DNA of 64,000 nt from the NCBI GenBank assembly GCA_038049695.1, contig CP142459.1:69246001-69310000 (forward strand). The letters run 5' to 3'. The notes beneath the pieces were generated by a model. The model was not told the DNA's origin and did not search any database. It was given only the letters and a program-made list of their open reading frames with translations. The position numbers and the translations under genes are program-made. The DNA comes from Cinnamomum chago. Taxonomy: Eukaryota > Streptophyta > Magnoliopsida > Laurales > Lauraceae. Below, one piece after another: positions 1-12,481 of the stretch (position 1 is the stretch's first letter; each line of letters begins with the position of its first letter).

Positions 1-3000
1 AATCTGAAGTTACCTTGATTCGGTTCACTGGGAAGAATTACCCTGCTTGGTCTTTTCAGTTCCAAGTATACCTTGAGGCTAAGGAATTGTGGGGTTATAT
101 TTCTGGATCTGACCCTAAACCCACTGAAGATGAGAAGAAAATCTCCTCTTGGCTTACTAAAGATGCGAAGATAAAATCATGGATCCTCGGCTCTGTCGAG
201 CCACATCTGATCATGAATCTCAAACCTTACCCCACTTCCAAAGACATGTGGGGGTATCTGAAGAAAGTATACCATCAAGATAATTCAGCACGTCAATTTC
301 ATCTTGAATGTGCGATTGCTGAATATACACAGGGCACCTTGTCCATACAAGATTACTATTCTGGATTTCGTACACTGTGGTCGGAATACGATGGAATTAA
401 GTATGCTGATGTGGCTTCGGATGTTTTGCTCGTTATTCAAGATCTTCAGGCCTCTAGTCAAAGGGATCAGTTTTTGATGAAACTACGAAGTGAATATGAG
501 AGTGTCCGATCTGCCCTGATGAATCGGACGCCGTTACCTTCCTTGGATATATGCTTAAATGAACTTCTCCGCGAAGAACAACGCATTGCGACCTCGGCTC
601 ATATAGCGCATCAAAAGACTGAGACCTATTCAGTCGCGTTCTCGGCTAATAAAACTTCTCAGCCTTCGTCGCGCGACTTGAGCAAAACCCAATGTTACAG
701 TTGTCAAAAATTTGGGCACATTGCAACTCAATGCAAACAGAAGGTCTGCAGTTACTGTAAAAAGTCGGGACACATCATCTCTGAATGTCGCCGCCGCCCA
801 CAACGTCCATCACCACAGCCTCAGACTCCACAGTATCAGCCTACGAATGCGTATGTTGCTTCTTCGGTTCTGCCTGCTCCTACATCTGCACCCTCACAGC
901 CTGGACCCTCATCCTCTCTCACTCCTGAATTGGTTCAACAGATGATTATTAATGCCTTATCTGCTCTTGGTCTCTCAGGTACATCCCCTCCATCTTCTAC
1001 TTGGTTCCTTGATTCCGGGGCGTCTAATCATATGACGTCTTCCTGCGCACCGCTCTCCAATGTGCAAAAATACACTGGCCCTCTTCAAATACAAACAGCT
1101 AATGGGGGCCATGTTCCCATTACTGCTGTCGGTGACATCCCTGGTCCCATTCCATTGAAAAATGTTTATCTGTGTCCAAATTTAACTTCCAACCTTTTGT
1201 CAGTCGGGCAGCTTGTTGAAAATAATTGTAACATCTCTTTTTCTTCTTCTGGTTGTGTTGTGCAGGACCAGATGTCCGGGAAGGAGATCGCGAGGGGGCC
1301 TAAGTGTGGACGCTTGTTTCCACTGGATTTTTCTAAGACTTCTAGGAATAAATTTGACAATGATGTGTTTTGTTTTTCCATTAGAGATAACTGCCAATTG
1401 TGGCATAACAAACTTGGACACCCTAATTCAAAGACTTTGTCCCTTCTGTTCAATTCTGGTTTATTGAATAAAACTACTGGTTTATCTTCTTGTGTGCCTT
1501 TTGATTGTGCTACTTGCAAAATGGGAAAGAGCAAAACTCTTCCTTTTCCTCTTTCTACTTCACACAGCACTCGGTGTTTTGATTTGGTTCATAGCGATGT
1601 ATGGGGAATTGCTCCAGCTCTTTCTCATGCTCATTATAAATACTTTGTGACATTTATTGATGATTTCAGTCGGTTCACATGGGTTTACTTTCTACATTCC
1701 AAATCTGATGTTTTTCATGTTTTTAAAATTTTTCTGGCTTATGTTGAAACTCAATTTTCCACCTGCATTAAAATCCTGCGATCTGATTCAGGCGGGGAAT
1801 ACATATCCTCTGATTTTCAACAGTTTTTGCAAAACAAAGGCATTATTTCTCAAAGAACTTGTCCTTATACTCCACAGCAGAATGGAGTTGCCGAAAGGAA
1901 AAATAGACATCTCCTTGATGTTACTCGTTCCCTTCTCCTTGAATCATCAGTTCCTACTCGTTTTTGGGTTGAGGCATTGGCTACTGCTGCTCATCTTATT
2001 AATCGTATGCCATCCCCTTCGATTGAGAATCAGAGCCCATATTATCGACTATACAAGACATCTCCATCCTATGATGATCTTCATGTTTTTGGCTCAGTTT
2101 GCTTTGTGCATTTGCCTCCTTCTGAACGGACCAAACTTACAGCTCAATCCGCTCAGTGTGTTTTTTTAGGATATGCACCCTTCCAGAAAGGGTTCCTTTG
2201 CTATGATCCCCACATTCGTCGCATCCGTACCTCTAGGAATGTCGTGTTTTTTGAAACCAAGTATTTTTTTCAAAAACATCTTGATCCTCCAGATGACTCC
2301 TCTCTAGTTTCCTTACCTGGTTTTTCCGATGACACATCTATTGTTCGCTTTAATCCTAACTTTGTGTATCACAGACGGACCACAGACGCGCCTCCCAGGG
2401 ATTCCCCTCCCGGTCCACCTCCGGCATCTGGTCCACCTCCGGCATTTCGCCCTTCTGGACTTCCTCCATTGCGTCGCTCCACTCGCATTTCGGTACCACC
2501 CGACCGCTATGGGTTCTCCCATACTTCCTTAATGGCTACTTTGTCCTCTTCTTCCATTCCCCACTCCTATTCTCAGGCTGTGCAGGACAAATGCTGGAAC
2601 CAGGCTATGCTCGATGAATTGGCTGCTTTAGAGAAAAATCATACGTGGGATATTGTCCCCTCTCCTGTGGGCGTCAAACCTATTGGCTGCAAGTGGATTT
2701 TTTCTCTCAAGTTAAAATCAGATGGCACTCTCGATCGATACAAGGCGCGCCTTGTTGCTCTCGGAAATCGGCAAGAATATGGCATTGATTACGATGAAAC
2801 TTTTGCTCCCGTCGCCAAGATGACCACCGTACGCATCATCCTTGCTGTTGCTGCCTCTCGGTCCTGGCCTCTCTATCAAATGGATGTAAAAAATGCGTTT
2901 CTGCATGGTGATCTCAAAGAAGATGTTTATATGCGTCTGCCTCCGGGGTCCTCATCTGGGAAGGGTATGGTTGCTAAGCTCCGTCGCTCTCTCTATGGTC

Positions 3001-4397
3001 TGAAGCAAGCTCCTCGCGCCTGGTTTGAGAAATTTCAAGCTGCTCTTCTCCGCTTGGATTTTCATCCGAGCCAGTATGATCCTTCTATGTTCTTACATCA
3101 TGCTCCGACCGGGATTACTGTGCTACTGGTCTACGTTGATGACATTGTAATTACTGGTCCCAATGCACAAATGATTCATGAACTCCAACTTCTCTTCATC
3201 AGACATTTCAAATGAAGGATCTCGGGCCCTTGCACTATTTCCTCGGTCTTGAAGTTCATCAATCGCCTAAAGGTATAGTTCTCAATCAGCACAAATACAC
3301 GGTTGACCTCATTGACTTGGCTGGCCTTACTGCTTCAACTCCAGTCGATACGCCCATCGAACTGAATGTCAAACTCAACAAAGAGGAGGGTGACCTTCTT
3401 CCAGATCCTACCGCATATCGCCAGTTAGTGGGGAGCTTGATCTACCTCACGATCACCCGTCCTGATATCTCATTTGCGGTCAACCTAATGAGTCAGTTCA
3501 TGACTGCTCCTCGTCATCTTCATTTGGCTGCTGTTCGCCGCATCATTCGGTACCTTATTCGCACACCGACACGCGGGTTGTTTTTTTCATCCAACAATCA
3601 TTTATCTCTCAAAGCTTATTCAGATGCTGATTGGGCTGGTTGTCCAGACACTCGCAGATCGACGACAGGATGGTGCATGTTTTTGGGCGATAGTCTGATT
3701 TCCTGGAAATGCAAGAAACATGAAAAAGTTTCCAAATCTTCTACCGAAGCTGAGTACCGAGCTATGTCTGCTGCGTGCTCCGAAATCCTTTGGCTCCGTG
3801 GTCTGCTCTCCGACATTGGATTTCCCGCAGAAGGAGCTACCCCTCTCTATGCAGATAATACAAGTGCAATTCGGATTACTGAAAATCCGATTTTTCATGA
3901 ACGCACTAAACACATCGAGGTTGATTGTCACTTTATCCGTGATGAACTTAAACGTGATGTCATCAGCCTACCTCATGTCTCTACTGAACTTCAAATTGCT
4001 GATATTCTCACCAAAGGTCTTCCACGACCACGCCATCAGTTCTTGGTTGGCAAATTGATGCTTGTTGATTCTCCCGCATCAATTTGAGGGGGGGTGTTAA
4101 TCAGGCCCACGGCCCACTGCTGTCACATATATCTCACGTGGGATTGATTGGGTCAATGGGTTACTGCTGTACATATTTTATTGATTAGCTAGTTTCCTAA
4201 CTGATTAGCTAGTTTCCTAACTTAGAATAGCAATTGATGTCATTAGCTAGTTTCCTTAAATTTAAGCCTTGATTGAGGCATGTAAAACCTTTATATAGTG
4301 ATGTATGATCTCCAATGAAGGATACGACAATACATTCTCAATATTGTATTCAAAACCATTGCTTTCAAGGTTCTGTGTTCATCAAATTATCACTACA
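1..4397 (+). mobile_element. Ty1/copia LTR retrotransposon, 3' portion (5' LTR outside window)
   Basis: Fossil copia element running off the left edge. Coding region is about 15-4087. Parts in order: UBN2-type gag; two zinc knuckles near 690-790 (CYSCQKFGHIATQC and CYCKKSGHIISEC); aspartic protease near 1000-1040 (WFLDSGASNHM); GAG-pre-integrase near 1395 (LWHNKLGHP); integrase core near 1640-1950 (DDFSRFTW, then PQQNGVAERKNR); reverse transcriptase near 2690-3150 (YDETFAPVAK, YVDDIVIT); RNase H near 3610-4030 (ADNTSAI, HERTKHIEVDCHF). The protease-integrase-RT-RNase H order is that of Ty1/copia. A G-rich polypurine tract at 4084-4094 abuts the 3' LTR. The coding region is nearly whole with about one break. 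It cannot be dated because only one LTR is in view. Confidence 0.95.
4095..4397 (+). repeat. 3' LTR of the left-edge copia element
   Basis: Starts with TGTTAATCAGG directly after the polypurine tract and ends at ...CACTACA, so it has TG...CA ends and is about 303 bp. A TATA-like box (CTTTATATAGTG) lies near 4290. A 20-bp unit (TGATTAGCTAGTTTCCTAAC) is repeated in tandem at 4182-4201 and 4202-4221, with a partial third copy near 4241. The right boundary is inferred from the CA end, since the partner LTR and its target duplication are off-window. Confidence 0.75.
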
Positions 4398-4542
4398 TGG
4401 TATGGATTATAGGTGATAAAGCTTGCTTTGTGGGTGTATCTGGTGCACTTTCATACTCATTGGGAGTTAGGGTAGGTAGGATCCGCCATGAATCATTGGT
4501 GACTCAAGTTCACTTAGATTTGATGATGAAAACAATATATTA

Positions 4543-4924
4543 GTGGCTTACAAAGTTTATAATTGCCACAGATTGTTGTAACTATTCATTTTGAGTGGCC
4601 TTTGATTGATGGTGATTTTTGGACCCGCACAAATCAGTGTGGACCTTTCCTATCCGCCTACGACTCATTAATGGCTTACAAAGTTGATGATTGGCACAGA
4701 TTGTTGTAACAACTCATTTTGAGTGGCCTTCGGTTGATGGTAAATTTTGAACCCTTACAAACCGGCGTGGATCTCTCCTATCCGCCTGTGACTCATTTGT
4801 GGCTTACAAAGTTGATAGTTGGCACATATTGTTGTAACTTTTCATTTTGAGTGGCCTTCGATTGACGGTGATTTTTGGGCCCTTACAAACCAATGTGGAC
4901 CTTTCCTGTCCACCTGTGGCCCTA
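4543..4924. repeat. Three-copy 128-bp tandem repeat
   Basis: Three consecutive diverged copies start at 4543, 4671 and 4799, each beginning with a form of NTGGCTTACAAAGTT and containing TTTTGAGTGGCCTT and TATCCGCCT-like blocks. The first two units are exactly 128 bp and the last about 126 bp. It is non-coding and lies between the copia 3' LTR and the first recognised VPS26 exon. Confidence 0.9.
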
Positions 4925-5034
4925 AGTGGGCTCTTTAAACTTTAAAGTTTCTCATACTGTATTAAGGGAAAGGCTCTCTCTCTCTCTCTGTGCGCGCGCG
5001 TGCTTGTGTGTGATTTCCACATATCTGAGTCATG

Positions 5035-5110
5035 ATCTGGTGCAATGGTACAGTTAAAAGGCTGGGTTCCACCTGGGTTACTGTCAATTCACATGGGTAG
5101 ATAGGATATG
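5035..5110 (+). repeat. Possible tRNA-derived SINE fragment
   Basis: GATCTGGTGCAATGGTACAG resembles the pol III A box seen at the head of plant Au-like SINEs, and GGGTTCCACCTGGG about 25 nt later is a weak B-box-like motif. No tail or target duplication was found, so this is tentative. Confidence 0.25.
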
Positions 5111-5418
5111 TAAGGGATAGTGTGGATAGGGGGTGGGTTAGGTGTCAACTTATTTGATCATCCTAATATTATGATTTGGGTTATTGTGATTTGACTTCTA
5201 TAAACCAAGATAATTTGTGTTGCAAAAGACTTTCATATTTTATTGCATTATGGTCTTGCCATCTTTTATCATATTTTTCGTACTCATTGTATCACATGGT
5301 TGGTACCTTTTGCATTATCTATCTTAAAACAAAGAGCGTGTGCCCACATGTTTTTTCCCTAAAGTTTTCTTTCCTATTTTTAGTCTTGACCTTTTTCAAC
5401 TCTTAAATGATTTCTCAG

Positions 5419-5792
5419 AATTACCTAGTTGGAGCATTTAAGTCATCATGTAACATTTCAATCACCTTTGCTGATGGAAGAGCACGTAAGAAGGTATTTC
5501 TTTAAAGTATTTTTTTTATCAGTATTTCTTTAAAGTATGATTATCCAAAGTAAGAAATAGTGACTTTAGCAATCTGTTGATAGACCTGCTTCCAGAAAAA
5601 AAAAAAAAAAAAAAAAAGGGACAAAAAACCCTGATGTCCATCATGGATAAATTGTGACTGCCCAGTACTGAAATCTCATATTCCTTCAGAGCTCTTTGCT
5701 TTCAGATATACAGTGAAACTACATTCCTATTGTTTGGAGCTAGACAAGAATAACACATGGCTTGGATTTTGATACTAATAATGACTTCTATG

Positions 5793-5859
<67 letters not shown>

Positions 5860-8095
5860 GACTTCCATAAAGAATGAAAATGGTCAAACAACAATGGTCC
5901 CTCTTTTCCAAAATCATGAAAACATTGTTGGGGAGGTATGACAGTTTTTTTTTTTTCCTTTAACTAATTCACATTCTCATAATTTGTTGCTGGTGAATAT
6001 TTGGATGCACAACTGCCAAGAATTACCTGTTGTGTATAATCATATGCAGGTTTCAATAGAACCGATCCAAGGGAAAAGGGTTGAACACAATGGTGTCAAA
6101 ATTGAGCTTCTTGGCCAGATAGGTGCACTTTATTTGGTTTCATTACAGTTGGATTATCAAATTTGTGGAGATTATTGCATGTAATACGAATAATGAATTG
6201 AAATCTGACTGTGACAGCAGTAATGACTAAATGCAGTATGAATACTCAAATAGACAATGTTGATGTATCTAATTTCATGCGCCCAATTATTTTAGGAAAA
6301 GTGTTTTTTTAAGGAAATTTGAGCGAAAACCTTCAACCTTGTTGGGACGATGAGCACCTTCCAACAATGCTATAGGCTCTTGCAACTGCTGCTGTTTGTT
6401 CTTGTGTGATCTGTTTTATTGATGTTTAAACATACAATAAATAGATAATTTATTGATTACAAATTTGTTTCTTTTGCAGAGCTATACTTTGATAGAGGCA
6501 ACTTCTATGATTTTACCTCCCTTGGTGAGTGAATTACTTAGCATGTTCCTTAATAAGGAACAACAAAATGCTGCCTTTTTTTTGTTGGAATATAGAAGTT
6601 TCTTAATTGGGCTATTTTGAGGCATCAAAAATCCAGTTGGGGTCCATCAGGTCAAGAATCAGGACCAATGACACATGGCTACGTATATACAGAACTGAGG
6701 CCTCAAGGTCCTTCGTGTATCCAGAAGTTGTGGATTCAAATATGTCATTTATTGAATTCAGTGTGTAAACATCTGGATTGGACAGTGACCCATTTATTTG
6801 CCAGTTGGGTGACTCAACTGCTGTGATAACCTGCCAGACCGCCTTCTTTCTTTCAACATCTTTTATTGTCGTATTTTATTATTAGTATAAATGATTTTCT
6901 AATGGGTAATGAGACAAAATCAGGTTTTGTGGTTTGCTGGTAGATGCTAATCTTTGTTTCATCAGAGATTTGAGTTTGTCCATCTCTTGAGAGATATTTC
7001 AGTCTAAACACTATCTAGGAAGGGGTGGGTTAAGTGGACCTGGACCTGCTGACTAGCTTTTCTGGTCCAGATTTTAGAACACTGAATGGAACATATAATT
7101 TATTCTTCTGTGACTCTGTCTTCATATATTTCCTTGTGAAATGTCCACATTTCTCGGTATATTGCAAATCGCAGTGTACTCAGTTACATCGCAAATCATG
7201 GGCAAAAGTCATCAACCAGTTTTGACTAGTCCACTTTCCATAGGCTTGCATGTAGAAGTCACACTGGTAGAATGGTCCTTGCTATCAAGATGTCTGTCAA
7301 TTTGGATAGAAAAATCTGTCTTTTAAGCCACGAGTGATATGGTTAGGATGAAATGATTCCTTTAGCCATAAGTAATCTAAGTTGATCCTATAATTGGGTG
7401 GCTTGCATATAAGAATGGAATATAAATCGCCATTTTGTAGGACATTGATCTAATAACTAAAAACTTCTGATCAGTGTTATTTTCACAAGTTGACCTCTGG
7501 ACAACTGATTTCCACTGGATGGTTCTGATTGATGATGTAGATTGTCAAAGCATCAAGTAGCTACTTGCTGCATTCGATGTTACACGATTACCTGTTAAGT
7601 TGGATTATTTTCTTATGTAGAGAGACAGATAGGTTCATTTGTTGAACTTCATACCTAGTGTAGTGCACCATTTATCCAGGCTTGGTTTTGGTGGTCCCAT
7701 TTCACCAGTTTATTATTTGTCGTTGTGCTTAAGTAGGTAGCATTTGTTATTCATGAATCTAAGTAGGTCTTATTTTGTTTTTGTGTGCAGTGCGGGAATT
7801 GGATGTGCCTGGTGAAATACATGAAAGGAAAACATTTCCATTTGAATTCTCAACCGTAGAAATGGCATACGAATCATATAATGGGCTGAATGTAAGGCTT
7901 AGGTAGGGTATTTGTATTTTATTAATGCTACTGAAGCTAAATCTTTTTACATGTTCTTTAGAGAAGGTGATGCATTTGCATTTGGTGCTTGCATTAGTTT
8001 TATTGATGTTAGCTATTGAAACTGTGGTTGTGCCGAGATTTTTCATGTTCTTTCTGTTTTTTTTTTTTTTTTTTTTTGAGAGACGGGGGGGGTGT

Positions 8096-8127
<32 letters not shown>

Positions 8128-11100
8128 GGGGTTGGTTTTGGATTGGGTTTGGCTGACTGAGGATAATTGCATTTCCTCACTTCTTTTGATTGGTTTCGCC
8201 CCTTCATCAAAATGCAATTTATCTTCTCTTCTTTTGTTTTTTCATTTTTGAAAGTGGATATCATATCCATGGTGCCTAACTACCTGTCAATTTGGTATAT
8301 TTTTCTCTTGCAGGTATATTTTAAAAGTGACAATCAGTCGTAACTATATTAGCAACATTGTTGAGTACCAGAATATCTGGGTAATTAGTTTTAACCTATA
8401 ATGATTAGGTCTCAAACATCAGCTGCATCAAATGTTGATATGCTGCAAAAAGTAGGAACTAAGTTTTAGTTTCCGGTTGTCTTTGCTCTGATTTTAGTTC
8501 TGTAAACTTCTAGTTTATGAATGTTCAGATACAAAAAAGTATGCTCTTGACTTTTTCTATCCTCATTCTTGTCTTTTTGCTATGAAATTCTTGCTGCTAG
8601 AGGCAATTAGTTTCTAACGCATTGATGTTAAATTCAGAATTATGAAATCAAGTACATGCAGTGCATATTCATGCACTCCTTGTTACACCAATGAATAGAA
8701 TTGAAATATGGTGTCTATGTCTACACAATTTTACCGATTTACTACAACAATTGTTTTTCTTGTGAAAAGACGTTCTTTTTAATATAACCTCTTTTAGGTT
8801 TACATTTGTCAAAAATGATTCAACATTTGTTTGTTGTTTTAGTTGTTGCATTTTCTTCTTGGTCTTTTGGGATGCCAGCAATACTTCTTTGGTATTCTAA
8901 TATTGTATTTTTTTGGTCATTTGACCTCCAGGTTTCCCTGGTTATCTATATGCTTCCACCACATTGTCAGTAGCAAACTGCATAATCTCTATTAGTTGGA
9001 AGGATTGACTTCCTTTTCATGTTGATGTTGCAGATGGAATTTTTTTTTTAAGTAATGCTAAAAGAAAGGACCATCTTGTTGGGGAAACAAGAATAAGAAT
9101 TGCAAGCCTAATTTTGTGATCACAAAAGCTGACCCCACATAGATGGTTTAAGGCTATTATGATAGTGATGAATATGCGATCATAGAGATGATTACAATTA
9201 TATTCTTAGGAAGGTTCTGAATCCTAAGGCCTAGGCTTACAATTTTTTGTGTCTACTTGGGGAAGAGATGAGATCTGGATGCTTATAGTTATATGGTTGA
9301 TCCCAAAACAATTCTCTCCTTTCAGCATATTTATTAAAAACAATTATCTTCAGCATAGCTTGGATATAATGTTTATCAGTTGCTGTGGAGGTTGCAATTA
9401 TTTGTTCAGTTATATCATTTTATGACTCTTAGTCTTTCTAGTTGGCAGCTTATCCCATCTACGTAGTTCGGATTAGTTTTCTTGGGTCCTTCAGTTCTGA
9501 GGTTTATCACTTTCATGCTTAGTTGTATTTAGCATTTGAGATTGAGCCTTATTTTTGTGACTTACTTTTATGCTGCTCCTTTTTTTTTTGGCTTTTAGCT
9601 TCCAGCCATGCATGGGAGAACCGGATGTGTGGCGGTTTATCCATTTCCTTATATGGGGGCATATGACATGGATAAAACAATAGGTGCTTCATGGACCGCT
9701 GTTCTGTCATATCTCCTGCTTAAGGATTGTTTAATGTTTTAGAGGGATGCCCCTAGGGTAGGTGACTCATAATCAGATTGCTTCCTAACGAGGCGACATA
9801 GAATTTTAGGGCAGATATAACTTCACTGTCATGGAAAAAAAAAGTTTAGGGGTATAATGATATGGCCCAGTTCATGTTTAGGGGCATGGTGGGGCTAAAC
9901 TCTAGCAAGGTGAATTTCTGCACTCTTTGGTCTTGTTGAGAGCGGAAATGTTGCTGGAGTAGAATTTATGACCTTGTGCCACTGATAAAGGTTCTATTTT
10001 CTAGTGAATAACATCCCTTCACAAATGTTTATAGGACAGGATCCCTTCTATAATATGTGGTATCAAAATTAAAGGACTCTTCACTCTCCTCAGAAAGTTA
10101 AAGGACTCTGCATCACATCACTGCAGAGATTTCTACTGAAGATATGAAATACATGTATTTAGTTCAGTTTGTCATGTCCCTCATACAGAGGAGTTGCATA
10201 AACTGATGGACTTGCCACCCAATTTTAGCTGTTAGCTCTTTCAGGCCATGAAACCAATTGCCATCTTGATCTTATTGGGGTGTTTTTTCAGCCATAGAAT
10301 GACCCTCTCTAAGACATTCACATCACCCTCACCTTGACTGACATGAACCCCAACTGGGGGCCCCATGTTTTTTCCTTTTCTCTCTTTTTAGGAACTTTCA
10401 AATAATTTACTGGAAATATAGTTTATCTAGAATTTTCAACCATCCAGTGACCCTTTTTAATACCTTCACATTACCCTCCTCTTGACTTAGAATGAATCTC
10501 AAGTATATCCCATGTTTTTTTTCCCTTTATTTCTATATAATTTATTGGAATATAATTATATCTGGTCGGTTTATTTTGTTTTTGTCTTTTTTGTGTGCAT
10601 GTGCTGTTAACCTAATAATGACCATGAATTGTAAAAGCATCTCAAACATCACTCTTGCAGCACTTTCTATTTTGTATTTTATTGGAATTTTTTTTTTTCA
10701 TCAGGTTCGGAATTATACACCACTTCCATCAATCAACAACAGCATCAAGGTTAGAATTTGTATCTAGTTTAGCTTTAGCTTTTGAGACATCATTCAGTTT
10801 AAACATGTAGCAGGTATCTCATTTTGTTTTTTCTGATAGTTGACTTGGTTTTGTTTCTTCTATCATATAGTTATGTATGTTTGTGTGGTAAGCCTCCATG
10901 TACAATCACACAGATGTCTCACACTCTCACCTGGTAAATCTAGAAATATAATCCAAATGAATTTGATAATTCTAAATTCTATTCATGTGGAATCAGTGGA
11001 AGATACAGCTTCTTTTTGGACTAAAACACTTCAATAGAAGGATATATATATATATATATATTTGGGTGTGTGTGAGTAGATATGACAGTGTATAAACTGA

Positions 11101-12481
11101 TTTTCATTTACATGGTAGCAACTATGGAAGCTATTGCATATTGAAGCCGTTCCTTTCCATGATATTTGATGCCCTTTTATGCAGATGGAGGTTGGAATTG
11201 AGGATTGCCTACACATGGAGTTTGAATATAGCAAAAGCAAGTACGTTTATGATACGTGCAAGACTGTTTATTAAGCATGCAGTGTTCTTTACCAAAAAAA
11301 AAAAAAGCATGCAATGTTAGCATATAACTTATTTGCAACTTAAAATGTGCAATAATATTTTTTCTAACAGTAGTTTTCCATGTTCAGATATCATCTGAAG
11401 GATGTTATTGTAGGCAAAATATACTTTCTTGTTGTAAGAATCAAGATAAAAAACATGGAGCTTGAGATAAGACGCCGAGAATCAACTGGATCAGGGTCTA
11501 ATACATACGTTGAGACGGAGACCCTTGCAAAATTTGAGTTAATGGATGGTGCTCCTGTCAGAGGTATGTCCAGCATCCTTTTCTCAACATCCCACACATG
11601 GTTCTTATTTGAATGTTTCTGGATCTTTAAATGACTTTTTATTGGTAATGAATAAATTTTATTAAGGAGAAGAGATTACCAAACAACTCAAACAATCAAA
11701 ACAACATAGACACTGGTATAAGAGCGATATACCAAACACTGACAAATCTACATAATGGGTACTTTAAATGGATTTTAGTGAAATTCAGAAAGAGGAAATA
11801 GCGATATACCATCCATATTACACGCACGCACGCACGCAGAGAGAAACTATCCTATGCGTACCTCATAGTGTGGCCCACCTGGTGCTTTGTAAGTTGTGCA
11901 CCCAGTCGTGTTTTGACTCTCGAGCAATTCAAGTCATTGAGTTCTCCATGCAGTGCTGTCTGCTGACCACATTCTGTGGGTAACTTCTAAATTCTAAACT
12001 GAACATGGATACACCACCATTCTAACATGAATAAAAAATTTTAAGCAAAAATGATATGGTTAGAATCATCTAATCAAGGTGATTCTTGTGAGCTGTAAGT
12101 GATCAAAGGTGTGCACTGTCAAATAATTGATGTAAATTGTTAAATGGAACCTTTTACTTGATGTAATCTGAATGATTGTGTTTATAGGGAATTGACAATA
12201 TGGTAAATTATCATTATATGATTTTCCCTTTTTTTTTATGTATTTTTATACTCAAATTGTTTATTTAGAACTGCTTCATGTTCATCCTTATATGTAATCT
12301 TACAGGTGAATCAATCCCAGTTAGATTGTTTTTGAGCACATATGAACTGACACCTACTTATCGCAACATAAACAACAAATTCAGTGTCAAATATTTTTTG
12401 AACCTTGTTCTCGTGGATGAAGAAGATCGGCGGTACTTCAAGCAACAAGAAATAATTATTTACCGCCTTCTAGAACCGTAG
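5419..12481 (+). CDS. VPS26: Vacuolar protein sorting-associated protein 26 (retromer core subunit)
   Basis: VPS26 is the arrestin-fold subunit of the retromer core (VPS26-VPS29-VPS35), which recycles vacuolar sorting receptors from endosomes. Exons by splice signals and protein match: 5419-5493, 5861-5935, 6050-6122, 6480-6524, 7791-7902, 8314-8380, 10705-10749, 11185-11240, 11388-11563, 12306-12481 (TAG). Phases agree across all junctions and give about 300 residues, the usual plant length. Hallmarks: NYLVGAFK, VEHNGVKIELLGQI, YFDRGNFYDFTSLVREL, NNSIKMEVGIEDCLH, IRRRESTGSG, ETETLAKFELMDGAPVRGE, NINNKFSVKY, LVLVDEEDRRYFKQQE. The start is uncertain: plant VPS26 begins M-N-Y-L, and here AAT-TAC-CTA follows an acceptor-like TTTCTCAG, so the initiator ATG is probably in an upstream exon not identified. 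An in-frame ATG at 5407 is the alternative. Several normally invariant positions differ, but no frame is broken. Confidence 0.93.
5797..5855 (+). repeat. (CT)29 microsatellite at the 3' end of a VPS26 intron
   Basis: About 29 CT dinucleotides end five bases before the acceptor CATAG|ACTTCC of the exon at 5861. The repeat therefore forms the whole polypyrimidine tract of this intron. Confidence 0.95.
8057..8126 (+). repeat. Poly-T run followed by long poly-G run in a VPS26 intron
   Basis: A run of about 21 T (8057-8077) is followed by an 8-G run (8085-8092) and an uninterrupted run of about 31 G (8096-8126). It lies in the 7903-8313 intron, about 190 nt before the next acceptor. Exact run lengths may be affected by sequencing slippage. 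Confidence 0.9.
11634..11761 (-). mobile_element. 5'-truncated L1-type LINE tail
   Basis: Read on the minus strand it ends TTAATAAAATTTATTCATTACC plus an A-rich end, typical of plant L1 3' ends. It is flanked by a 9-bp direct repeat CTTTAAATG (11625-11633 and 11762-11770), consistent with a target duplication. It is only about 128 bp, so heavily 5'-truncated, and lies in the last VPS26 intron, antisense to the gene. Confidence 0.6.

Larger units (their letters stand above)
6123..12305 (+). other. Long VPS26 introns: contents
   Basis: Introns 6525-7790, 8381-10704, 10750-11184 and 11564-12305 are AT-rich and show no protein match on either strand. Apart from the T/G tract (8057-8126), a (TA)n run near 11041-11062, a short GCAC repeat near 11822 and the LINE tail at 11634-11761, I see nothing assignable in them. 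Confidence 0.7.

Noticed and set aside
4398-4412. TGGTATGG directly after the copia 3' LTR as a primer-binding site of a tandem element
   Set aside because: It lacks the CAGAGC continuation of the Met-tRNA site and no copia leader or gag follows.
7925-8251. Reading frames across the poly-T/poly-G tract encoding glycine or proline runs
   Set aside because: They lie in a VPS26 intron and exist only because of homopolymers.
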